Source: Fratercula arctica (Eukaryota > Chordata > Aves > Charadriiformes > Alcidae). From it: DNA of 64,000 bases. The notes under the pieces are model-generated. The model saw only the letters and a list, made by a program, of their open reading frames with translations, did not search any database and had not been told where the DNA came from. Shown piece after piece: positions 39,893 through 50,581 of this stretch; the stretch's first letter is position 1; each line of letters opens with the position of its first letter. The position numbers and the translations under genes were made by a program. Location: contig CANTUZ010000008.1 in the NCBI GenBank assembly GCA_947846985.1, positions 5,106,306-5,170,305 of the forward strand, in the 5' to 3' direction.

Positions 39893-41971
39893 GAAGGTTG
39901 GACATTCTTCTAGAAGAAAATCTTTAAAGCACAGGAGCTGGCCATCCCCATGTGCCGTAAGATGAACTGGTGGGGGAGAAGATCAGCCTGTCCAAACCGA
40001 GAGCTTTGGCTGGAACTCAGGAAGAAAAGGAAAATCTAAGGCCTATGGAAGAAGGGGCAGGCCACTCAGGAAAACTACAAATATTTCATGAGGCTATGCA
40101 GGCAGAAAATTAGAAGGGCCAAAGCCCAACTAAAATTTAATCTGGCTACTCTCTAAAAGGAAATAAAAAATGTTTTTATAAATACATTAACAACAAAAAG
40201 AGGACTAAGAAGAATCTCCATCCTTTATTGGATGCAGGGGGAAATGTAGTGACCAAGGATGAGGAAAAGGCTGAGGTGCTTTGTGCCTTCTTTGCCTCAG
40301 TCTTCAACAGTAAGACGAGTTGTTCTTTGAGTACCCAGATGCCTGAGCTGGACAACAGGGATGGGGAGCAGAAAGAACCCCCCATAATCCAAGGGGAAAT
40401 GGTTAGCAAGCTACTACACCACTTAGACGTGCACAAGTCTATGGGGTTGCTTGGGATCCACCCAATGGTACTGAGGGAGCTGGCAGAGGTGCTCACCAAG
40501 CCACTTCCCATCATTTATCAGCAGTCCTGGCAAACCAAGGATGTCCCACTTGATTGGAGGATAGCAAATGTGACACCCATCTACAAGAAGGACCACAAAG
40601 AGGATCTGGGAAACTCCAGACCTGTTGGTCTGATTTTGGTGCCCAGGAATGTTATGGAGCAGATCATCTTGAGTGCCATCACGCAGCACATTCAAGACAC
40701 CCAGGTGATCAGTCCCAGTCAGCATGGGTTTATGAAAGGCAGGTCCTGCTTGGCTAACCTGATCTCCTTCTATGACAAGATGGCCTGCCTAGCAGACAAG
40801 GGAAAGGCTGTGGATGTGGTCTACCTAGACTTTAGTAAAGCTTTTAACACCGTTTCCCACAACATTCTCCTGGAGAATATGTCTACTTACGGCTTGGATG
40901 AGCGTACGCTTCGCTGGGTAAAAAATTGGCTGGATGTCTGGCCCCAAAGAGTGGTGGTGAATGGATTTAAATCCAGCTGGTGGCCGGTCACAAGTGGTGT
41001 TCCCCAGGGGTCAGTACAGAAGCTTGCTCTGTTAAATATCAATGATCTGGCAAGGGGGGTCGACTGCACCCTCAGTGAGTTTGCAGATGACACCAAGTTG
41101 GGCAGGAGCGTTGATCTGCTTGAGGGTAGGATGGCTCTACAGAGGGACCTGGACAGGCTGGATCAATGGGCTGAGGCCATCTGTATAAGGTTCAACAAAG
41201 CCAAGTGCCAGGTCCTCCACTTGGGTCACAACGGCCTCATGCAGCGCTACAGGCTTGGGAAAGAGTGGATGGAGAGCTGCCTGGCAGAAAAGGACGTGGG
41301 GATGTTGATTGATTGTTGGCTGAATATGAGCCAGCAGTGTGCCCAGGTGGCCAAGAAGGCCAACAGCATCCTGGCCTGTATCAGGAATAGTGTGGCCAGC
41401 AGGACTGGGGAAGTGATCATCCCCCTGTACTCAGCACTGGTGGGGCTGCACCTCAAATACCGTGTTCAGTTTTGGGCCCCTTATTACAAAAAAGACATTG
41501 AGGTGCTGGAGCGTGTTCAGAGAAGAGCAACAAAGCTGGTGAAAGGTCTAGAGCACAAGTCTTGTGAGGAGCAGCTGAGGGAACTGGGGTTGTTCAGCCT
41601 GGAGAAAAGGAGGCTGAGGGGAGACCTTCTCGCTCTCTGCAACTCCCTGAAAGGAGCGGGTAGCGAGGTGGGGATTGGTCTGTTCTCCCAAGTAATAAGC
41701 AAGGGGGCAAAAGGAAATGGCCTCAAGTTGCACCAGGGGAGGTTTAGGATGGATATTAGGAAAATTTTCTTCACTTAAAGGGTTATCAAACATTGGAACA
41801 GGCTGCCCAAGGAAGTGGCTGAGTCTCCATCCCTGGAGGTATTTTTAGGAAGAGGTGTAGATGTAGTGCCGAGGGACATTTTTTAGTAGTGGACTTGGCG
41901 GTGCTAGGTTAATGGTTGGACTCAATGATCTTAAAGGTCTCTTCCAACAAAAACGATTCTGTGACTCTATG
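39893..41971 (+). mobile_element. CR1 LINE, 5'-truncated copy with long reverse-transcriptase frame
   Basis: The sequence resembles the CR1 ORF2 segment just upstream of the reverse transcriptase (LELRKKRK-, [17 protein letters not shown] coding near 40010-40150). It then runs through the full palm region and the 3' UTR to the terminal GATTCTGTGACTCTATG at 41955-41971. The endonuclease domain is missing. The left boundary is set where the minus-strand copy ends; both junctions are approximate to a few bases. Abundant CR1 of this type is characteristic of bird and other archosaur/turtle genomes. Confidence 0.93.
40141..41778 (+). pseudogene. CR1 ORF2 reverse-transcriptase fragment
   Basis: This is the largest open frame of the window, 545 codons from the TAA at 40138 to the TAA at 41776, part of the 39893-41971 CR1. 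In order it shows FYKYINNKK and the pre-palm region, [17 protein letters not shown] (finger), [17 protein letters not shown], the motif A block [23 protein letters not shown] (motif B), and FADDTKLG with the catalytic aspartate pair (motif C), then a long C-terminal region ending [13 protein letters not shown]. Defects: upstream coding is in another frame and ends with a stop at the CTCTAA near 40150-40155, the endonuclease is absent, and the segment after SGVPQGSV is shortened and altered. It would supply the enzyme that copies CR1 RNA into DNA, but this copy cannot be autonomous. Confidence 0.9.
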
Positions 41972-43116
41972 TTAAACAGCACTGGTTCCAGTACTACAGG
42001 TACGAGTAATATTGCAGGGCTTGCAGTCTTGCAGTATTTTTCTTCCCCCCTCTGTGAATTTGAACAATTTGCTGAATAGAATAATCTCTCATATTTGAAG
42101 TGTATTACTGCATCGCGAAGACAAGCCAACAGTGTAAGGCCCCGTGCCCTCTTAAAAGCGGCAGTTCCTGGAATTCCCTGGCAGCACCAAAACAGCAGCA
42201 TATTTAGCCTAGAAGAGTTGCCCTTTGGGGACACAACTCACCAGCAGAAATAAAACCCACATATCATTTATATGGCATTGCGCTATCAGCCTCACCTCCC
42301 AGCACTTCTAAATCACCGAATGTATAGCATTAAATTCAGCTTTTATTCTTTTCGAGCAGTGCTCACCAGTAACGGTGCCATTACATGGCAGTGCCATGGC
42401 CTCTTTTTTCTGAGTGTTAATGGACATGTCCAAGGAAATGACAGCTTTTTAGTCCCTCCACCTTGATGCCTCACAAAGAGCAAGGGTTTGGCCATTTGCA
42501 GATCAGGAAAGGGACCAGTGGAGGCTCAGATCTCCTTGCCACCGTCGGGCTGTAGGCGTGTGAGTTGGGGTGTTGAGGATGGTGAGCACCCTTCGAGCTC
42601 TGCTGACTGCCAGCACCCTGGGGTGGCACAGACCTCCTCGTTGTGGGCTCTGGCCTCATACCTGGACCCACCTGGACAAGCACACTGAGGCCTGTGCAGG
42701 CAGTACGTTGCACTGGACAGCCCTGACGTATTCATATTTGTGTTTTTCCAGTGATTTGGGTTTTTAATATTTTTCCCTATCTTTTCAGCTCCAGATCCGT
42801 AATGCCTCCCATCATAATGCACCCATAGGGCATCTCTAACCTCAGTAGTGATTCCTGGGTGCTACTTGCAGAAGTACTGGAAATAAACCAGTAGCGAAAG
42901 GGCAATATACAGACTAACAAATAATTTATAAAATAACCCTACTTATTTGGTTATTTACACAAGTAAAGACTGAAGATGCTATATAAGCAGTTTTCATCGC
43001 TCCCAGTCTTTTCTGGCCTTATATGAGATTGTATTTGCATAAAAGCAAAATTATTACTTTGTTATGATATAGGTTTGCAAAACAGTGCATAAGAAGATGA
43101 AGTTTGATTTACTTAC

Positions 43117-43347
43117 AGCTACTCCTCTCTTCTCCAGCTCTTTAAACACAGATTTGATTGGAAGGGAAAAAGATAGCGTGAGTTGGCATCCTCTTTCCTC
43201 AATGCAAGACGGCGTGATTATTTTTACGAAGGGCTTCTCTGGATTTGTTTTATCCTCATTGTAGTAATGTTTTATCAGGTATTCCAAGTAACCAGTGAGT
43301 AGAACAGATTTCCTTCTCAATGCTTTCATTGTAGTTTGACCAAAAAC
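43117..43347 (-). CDS. KYNU: KYNU penultimate coding exon
   Basis: The minus strand has acceptor CATTATAG, then GTT TTT GGT CAA, 77 codons, and donor GCT|GTAAGT, phase 0 on both sides. The peptide includes [42 protein letters not shown] and [11 protein letters not shown], closely matching vertebrate kynureninase and the same 77-residue length as the human segment I recall. It forms part of the small C-terminal domain that closes over the PLP active site. The exon joins in frame to 46854-46939 upstream and 38550-38702 downstream (VA|CD). Confidence 0.97.
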
Positions 43348-46300
43348 CTATAATGATTTTAAATCATTAGAATGATAATGTGTTGCTATAGAAAATAAAA
43401 GGAAAGTAAGGAAAACTAAAAGGGTAGCAGATTTCTCTATACATTATCATTGGAATCAAGCGGTAATATCAGACAGACATTATACATAAACATGGTAGGA
43501 TTGGGCTTCTGAAAACACAGGGTAATGTTATTACTTTAGATAATGAAAGACATTTCTGTCTACTGTTAAAAAGTTTTACACACATCCATATCTGCGTAAA
43601 TGAACTTGCACACAAAACCAGTTTGCTAAGAGAACATTCATTTGCATATCTGAAGAGGATCCATAAATTCTCTATAAATGCAACGGGGCTGCATGAAACT
43701 CAAAATCACATACAAGATTTTCCTTGTAAGTACCTCAAGTAACAACATCCAAGGGTCAAAACTGAAACATCGTGGCTGATCTACAAATTCTTGTCTTTGA
43801 AAACACGAAGTTTATACTGGTCTATTGACTGTACTGCTTTAAGTCCTGTACAGGCTCTATCTTTGCTAGTCTGCACGCAATAAAAGTATTCACTTGATTC
43901 TGGCTTAGCAGCTTTATGCTCTCACACAGCTACAAGGACTGGGGAGGTGCAGAAACTCAGAACATCATGGGACATGCAAAAGCGATTGCTTTAAGATAGC
44001 AGTGCTATTTTGCCACACAAACAAGAATGAACAACATGGCAGAAGAGTTCGGGAGCAGGAGAAGGCAAGACAGCTCCTGCTTGTGCTCTGGAAAGGCTCA
44101 GTTACAGAGAATAATGGAAAATGTGACCCCGGAAACAATTTACCCCTGCCTTCCTCAAACCCTCCCTTTTCTTCTTCCCATGCAAGTAGTGTCAGGGAAA
44201 GATGACAAGATACAGACAGGCAAGTACCGATAGTCACTTCAAATCAGATTCTGGCACATAAATGCTGTATCGTTGCTCATGGACAATTATGCCTCCATTG
44301 ACCACAGCTGCAAAATCAGGGGCAAGGCGGAGGTCCTGGATGAAAATCCATGATCACTCCTCTCAAGAAATCACTTCTCCTCACTGCAGGAATAGCACTT
44401 TTAAGATTACTTGTATCATAATCTGGAAGAGCATATAAAGAGGTGACTGAGAAATCCTACTCAAAATACAACAAAGTCTGGTTTCCAGCAGCACAGGGAA
44501 ATCACTCTTTTGTCAAATATCCCAGGTGTTACGCCATGATGCTATCACAGCTACCAGATACTGCACAAAACCAAAGGGGTATCAAGCATTGGAACAGGCT
44601 GCCCAGGGAAGTGGTAGAGTCACCGTCCCTGGAGGTATTTAAAAGACGGGTACACGTAGTGCTAAGGGTCATGATTTAGTGGTGGTTTTGGCAGTGTTCG
44701 GTTGATGGTTGGACTCAATAATCTTAAAGGTCTCTTCCAATCCAGATGATTCTATGTTTTGTTTGCGGAACAAAGTATGGCTGCTGTAAAAGAGACTTCA
44801 CACGGAGACAGTGCACTCATGGAAATGCATGTGACAGGGACCAGGGCCACCAGCAGTCACTACTTGTACAGGTCAACAAAAATCTAGAGGTGCTTCCCTC
44901 ACCGCGGAGGCAAGGGGAGCATGAACACGACTATTCAGCACATTACTGGAGGTAAAATGGAGACCTGCCTCCTATTCCTCTGGGCTTTGCGGCAGTTTGA
45001 AGGACGGATCTCCTTAGGCTGCATGCAAAAATCTGTTTGCTCAGGCTTTGTATAAGGAATATTTGGCCTCCTGGGTGAAATTTTTGAAAAAGATCTTTTA
45101 AATGTGGCTGTGGAGCGCTCCCTTTTTTTCCATAAAAGGGAGCAGCTATGGCCATAACAGTCACTTTAAGCATTATTGAGGAATAACATGCATTAACACT
45201 TGCAGTTTTCATTGTTTCCATTGGAAACACTGCCTTCTGCTTAATGTGTCCCAGTGAAGGTGGCATGCAATTTCACTAGCCATCTCTTGCCAGACATGAA
45301 AACTGTTTTGTTTCCCACTGTATTACAGCAATTAGCACTGGGAAATCCTGGCTGTGCCAAAAGGTAATGCAGGCACGGGAAGGGGAGGCGATGGAAACGA
45401 CTCAGCCCTCATTGTTCCAGGCTCCCTGCAGTGGGCTAAATGACATCAGCCCACACAAACTGGAGCACTGACAATCTGGGTCATAGCAGAATAGCTTTCA
45501 GCTTATCTCGAAGGTCACATAAAGTTTAAAAAAATATATTGGATGTTTAAGGACTAACAAAATAAATTGTCAGGCAGAACAAGGAGCATTGCTGTGCCCT
45601 TTGCAGTCCTTCAGCATTGCATGGAAGCTGGAGAGAGCACAACTGGCAATTTTCTGACTTTGTTTGCTTAAGATACTGGTTTTTTCAGCAAATAAAGAGG
45701 AGGGACATACAGTGTATGGGCATTGCTCTTTGTTCCAGTATCAGCTTTGCCATGGCACTCGCATTAATGGAATGCCAGCAGAAATACATTTCTCCCATTT
45801 ACGCTGATGGCAAAACCTTGCTAACTGAGGCAGGCTTGAAAAGCAGCTTAGGAAAAAAAATAATATAGTAGCATATAGTAGGGAAATCTACATAAAACCA
45901 TCCTTTTTAGCCCCAAAGACCTAGAGTCCTGCATTTCAGGGGTGAACCATCCATAAGAGAAATGCTGCTATGTCTGGATATGAAACGCAATGCGATACAA
46001 GGTGTTTTGGGAAGAGCTGCATGCCTTCAGACAGGGATGAATCGTGCTTTCCAAGGCGGACCAGAGGGCTTTCAGCACATGGGTCACCCCTTCCTAGCCA
46101 GGAAGGGATTAGCTCTGTATGGCAGGACTGCCCTTCCCACAGCCACAATCTCAGTGGTTCATATAGAGATGGGTCAGAGAGGGGCTGTGCTCCTTTGGCC
46201 ACAAAATAACGATGAGATGAAGCAACACCCAGTCTGGAGCTACACCACACTCACAAATTCCCCTTTTAGGACGCATTCACAGACAGCTTCTGGCTTTCCC

Positions 46301-46853
46301 GTTTGTAATCAAAGGGACTACAGCAGAGTTCCCGGAGTCACCAGTTCAATTTAGACTCCAGGACACCCAGTGGCCACAACCGTTTTCTTTCATAAAGGAG
46401 CTAAGTCTGTTTTGCCCATGGAAATATAAGTAGAAGCAACTCTGGATGCAACTTGTTAGAGTTATGTGGTTCCTTCCTAGGAAGATGTCTAACAGCATCC
46501 ATTGCATGAGTTGCCCTGAGGCAAGCCCTGAATAGCTCTATGGCAAAAGCTGCCGTTTGTGCTGAGCCCCCAAAAGCCAGGACAAAGCCAGTGCTGGCGG
46601 TCAGCCTTGGAGGTGCAAACCTCATGTATACTGGGTCCAACAGCAAAGTTTGTGAGAACAGTGAAGGGATGAGTATGTTTCTAAAAGGCCTCGGTGTCTC
46701 AGAGTTGTGGGGTCGTTTTCTTTGTTTTTTATTCCTCCTTCGCTTTTTAACTACTCTGCAAATTTTTTTAAGTGAGACAGCAATAATACGCGTAACACTC
46801 ATTTCATATTTTTGTACTCTTAAATTCAGGCTAAAAGTAAAACAATTACTTAC
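43348..46853 (-). other. KYNU: KYNU intron
   Basis: This intron lies between the exons at 46854-46939 and 43117-43347. It contains one CR1 3'-end remnant (44575-44757). Open frames on both strands at about 45936-46354 overlap each other in three frames and have no recognisable domain, so they are treated as chance. Confidence 0.85.
44575..44757 (+). mobile_element. CR1 LINE 3'-end fragment
   Basis: The fragment begins GGGGTATCAAGCATTGGAAC and continues with AGGCTGCCCAGGGAAGTGG, encoding the extreme C-terminus of CR1 ORF2 (HWNRLPREVVESPSLEVFKR). It then runs through the short 3' UTR with GTTGGACTCAATAATCTTAA to GATGATTCTATG. It is severely 5' truncated. Its sequence is closely similar to the 3' end of the CR1 at 39893-41971. 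Confidence 0.93.
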
Positions 46854-46939
46854 CTCTAAACTAGCTTGCAGAGCACAGACCAGTAAAATTGGAGGATTCG
46901 ATAACCGAAACCCATTAATTCCTTCACTTAGTTGTAATT
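46854..46939 (-). CDS. KYNU: KYNU coding exon (SNPP active-site segment)
   Basis: The minus strand has acceptor TCATTTTCCAG, 86 bases, and donor GAG|GTAAGT. The first two bases complete the lysine codon begun by the A that ends the 48424-48476 exon; the following 28 codons read LQLSEGINGFRLSNPPILLV and on to CALQASLE. The SN pair in FRLSNPPILL corresponds to human Ser332-Asn333, which shape the substrate pocket and favour 3-hydroxykynurenine. Both residues are kept, as in vertebrate enzymes. Length and phase agree with the human segment. Confidence 0.97.
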
Positions 46940-48423
46940 CTGGAAAATGAATAACTTATATTAGTGTTTTTTGATTTCTTCCTTTTAATGGATTGGACCT
47001 TATCTTGAAGTCCGTCCTCACGCGATAAAATATTTCACTAATGTGGCCTATAGGAATCGGTCATTAAAAGGAAATAGTAATCTATTCTCAGCTACTACTT
47101 TTAACTTAGAGAGAAGCCAAGTTTTATCCGGTGGAAGACCTCATTAACAGCTTCATGGGAACTAGAGAACTGCAATTAATTTGTTAAACCCACCAAGATT
47201 AATTTGTTTAAAACCATCTTTACACTTGAATCTCTTTTAACATTGGCATCCGAGTCAGCAGAGGCACGCTCGTGCGGAGCCACGGTACATGAGCAGGGAA
47301 TCATGTTCCTTAACTTTATTAAACTGACGAGACACGTGGGAGATTGCATATGCAGCTAAGTGTAGCTTCAGGCCACGTAGAGAAGTTGCATAGACTTTAG
47401 GCTGTGAAATTTCACAAAAATCTATTTAATAAATCTATAAAGCCTCGCTGTAAGTTCTGTGTCACCATTTATATTTCATGCTCCAGCACCAGAGCAGGAG
47501 GATGCTGCCGAGGAAATGCTTTTCACGCACAGCAGACTGGCTAATTTTGTAATGATCGTTGCCCAACTTCTCCCCTATAAACTGCCCATGGAAATGAATA
47601 AACGGTATTTTTCTTCCTCTAACAGTATTTCAAGGCAATTTGTGTCTCCTGCTGGCTTTCCATAGTGCATGTGGTCAGAAAACAAAGAGCAGACTGAGGC
47701 TATTAGAGAGGTGTTCTCCAGCCAAAGTCACATCAATAGGTGCTGCCACAGAAAATTAAAAATGCATTAAAAACAAAACAACCAATCAAACCAAAAAGCT
47801 CCTTTCTTCTGATCCCTCAGGATACTCTCGCTGCCATACTTTAAAATGGAGCTGAGCAGTCTAGCTGTCAGACTTGGAAAGGAGTCCTCGCATCACATCG
47901 GGACAGTAAATATTTAGCCATTTCAGAGCAGGTTTGGTTTTGTCTTATCCTTTGCTAGTGCAAGGGATTTGGAGATGCTGAAACATTAGTGGCATTTCAT
48001 GACTTATGTCAGATTGCCTTACCTTTATTTATATAATTTCTCATTAATTCCAGCGGAGCTAATCCTAAAGTAAGATATTACTCAAGTGAACGACAGCAGA
48101 TTCTCACTCCTCGGAGACTTATGTGTTTAATTCACTGTCATACTTTCAAACTTTCATCCATATTCTACATCTGCATTTTGAAGGTATTTCAGCAAAATAT
48201 CTAGAAGCAGACAGTCAGACCCATATGCCCAGAGACCAAATTTATTCCCACTTTTACTTTAACTCCACTGCATTACATATTTGGGATGAGTTTAGCTTAA
48301 AACCTTTAACATAAGTGAGGAAATGCAAAGTTCTATCCTTTCTACTCAAACTACTATAAAAGTGAAGCTGGTTATGTATCAATACATCAAATAAGGTAAA
48401 ATTGAAAATGTAAAAATACATAC
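46940..48423 (-). other. KYNU: KYNU intron (short)
   Basis: This is a 1.5 kb intron between two KYNU exons. No repeat or other gene is recognised. Open frames at 47459-47665 and 48123-48314 on the plus strand are not supported. Confidence 0.85.
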
Positions 48424-48476
48424 TGTTTTCCATGAGGAATCGTGTTTTGAATTCATGACCCCACCAGCCGATTAGC
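48424..48476 (-). CDS. KYNU: KYNU coding exon (GWWGH segment)
   Basis: The minus strand has acceptor TTTACAAAATCTTAG, 53 bases, and donor AACA|GTATGT. After one base completing the previous codon it reads LIGWWGHEFKTRFLMEN, then the first base of a lysine codon. It aligns without gaps to the human segment (17 codons), which carries Trp305 and Phe306 of the active site. Here the second aromatic is Trp instead of Phe. The upstream exon, with the PLP-binding lysine, was not found in the window, so it should lie to the right of 64000. Confidence 0.93.
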
Positions 48477-50568
48477 CTAAGATTTTGTAAAGAAAGTAAA
48501 TTAATAGCAATCTTGGTATAATATTTTTTCATTTAGATTTCAGAGTTGAGAAATATGTAAGTAAGATTAAGAAGTATATATATCTAATAATGCACTGTAT
48601 TTCTAACAACGATGTAAAAATGCAATAAATTCTATAAATAGCTAGCACTAAAAACTTAATATTACTATTTGGGAATTTCTCTTTAACTACTAATGATAAA
48701 ATGCACCACATCTTTCAATTAACTATTGATTTCTAACAATATCCATTTTGTCTGAAATAATTTCACGAAATGAAAAATAGAACAGAAGTATTTCCACTAT
48801 TTTTTTTTTTTCCAGGACATTAAATTCAACCTCCCCTAAAGTTGTTTAATGAAAGCTGAAAGCTAAAATGTGTTATAAAGTCTGACTTAATTTCACCAAG
48901 CAGAGGAGTTGGTGACGGACAGCAGAGAGCAGGGACCCAGAAGAAGGATTGTGCGAGCGCTGCCTTTTCCTTACTGGGAGACTGCAATGTGAATTCTGAG
49001 TGAACTTTTCTTCTCCTGAACTGAGCTTATTATTTAAAAGCCTTTCTTTAAAATAAAATCCAAACCAGTTTAATTAAAAAAAAAAAATCTTTTTTTAGAT
49101 CATATCCAGAAAAAAAAAATTAAAAAAAAAGAGAGAAAAAAAAAAGAACAAAGAAAAGATCAACTACTTTGTAAATCGTTTATCCAAGCTTTTAAATTAG
49201 GATAATATTTAATTAACATTTTCATATTTGCTGAAAAAATACGCTCAAGAACATAGCTATAAACAGTTTTCCAAAGCAGCTGTATGCACTGGGTCTCACC
49301 TAGTGCCCAAGGCACTGCAGGTAAAGTCAAGATTACAAAATCAAGGAATATCTCCCCACCTTCCTTGGGTTCTATACCTCTCAACTCAGTACATTGAGAT
49401 GTTGGTGACTAACATCAATATTACTCGAAATTTCCCATACATCAATGCAATTACAATATTAGGAAGTCACCACCTTAGAAGGTCAGGAAGGAGTCTGTGG
49501 TCTCCAGGACTGGACATATTTGACACCGTTTCTTCCAAGGTTTTGCTCAGTTTTCTCTATGCCAGGTAGCAGAGTTGTTAGGAGTGAAGGCTGACAAGCA
49601 TTCAAAATTTGTCATAGTAAAAAAATCTATAAATAAAACTCATGGTAGATCAGCCTTCCTGGAAGCAAACAAGGAAAAAGAAAGGCATTGCCCCTCTTTG
49701 GCCCTCTCTAAAGCAGGAGCGTTTCTTTGCAGTATGTTTAAAAGAGCTTAGCTCTGCAGAATTAAGACCACATTTGAGTTAAAGACTTGTTATATGAATA
49801 CCATTATACCATGGTGTAAAATGAAGTACTTCGTATTTCTGTATAACAGCACAGGTTTTATGTTTACTTCTATGAAAGGCCCTGAGCTGCATCCAAACAG
49901 ACTGTATACAGAAAAAGCATGCTTTTTTCTTTATTGCTGCGTGGTTTTTATTATTGTAAGACCCATGCAAATCAATAGTGCAATATATATTCATTTCAAA
50001 TGAGATATTACATTGCCAAAATGAATATACCCCAAATAAAACATAACACAGCTTCTGCCCAAGTGACTCAGTTACTGACGCTTTGAATCATAAAAGATAT
50101 TCCAGCTGTTTAATACGAACTGTATAACATATATAGAATATTTTACTATAAACCCTGAATATTGTATGTTACTACAACATACTGCTAATGCCAATGGCAC
50201 ACCCATTCCATGAAGCTTTAAACAGAAAAAACATCCATAGGAAATATAACATTTGGACTATTCTGCACCAAGGAGAAAACAATACTATATACTATTTGGG
50301 CCACATCCTAAAGTCAAAGACAAAATAAACGTCAGCCAGAATATTAGCGGGATAGAGCCTGATGAAAAGCACTCTGGTTGCAGTTTGAATGCTCAAAGCT
50401 TGCTCACTCCAAAGCTGGCTTAAAACCAGACCTCTGCTGCAGCGCCACGTTTGCAACTTGGAAACTGAAATTTCAGAACTTTTCCAAAATGACAGAATGC
50501 ATGAATTTTTTTTTAAAGACAGTTTTAGCTGTCTTGCCCTTTCCTACCATAACTTTGACAATTTGCTT

Positions 50569-50581
50569 CCCCCCCCCCCCC
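50569..50581. repeat. Poly-C tract (13 C)
   Basis: This is a run of 13 C followed by CTCTTTTTTTTT. Poly-C/poly-G runs of this length are uncommon in an AT-rich region, and the G strand (minus, the transcribed KYNU sense strand) could form intermolecular or intramolecular G-rich structures. Confidence 0.9.

Larger units (their letters stand above)
38703..43116 (-). other. KYNU: Last KYNU intron, largely filled by two CR1 copies
   Basis: This intron separates the penultimate and terminal coding exons. About 2.9 kb of its 4.4 kb is CR1 sequence (39085-41971). The remaining flanks (38703-39084, 41972-43116) show no exon or recognised element; overlapping short frames near 42480-42820 are not supported. 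Confidence 0.85.

Noticed and set aside
45936..46354. Overlapping open frames up to 130 codons on both strands in a KYNU intron
   Set aside because: Three frames are open at once over the same DNA, no domain is recognisable, and there are no supporting splice sites; the region is just moderately GC-rich with few stops.
49160..49384. Possible additional KYNU exon on the minus strand
   Set aside because: The translated sequence does not match any kynureninase segment, and its position between the GWWGH exon and the missing PLP-lysine exon requires different residues.
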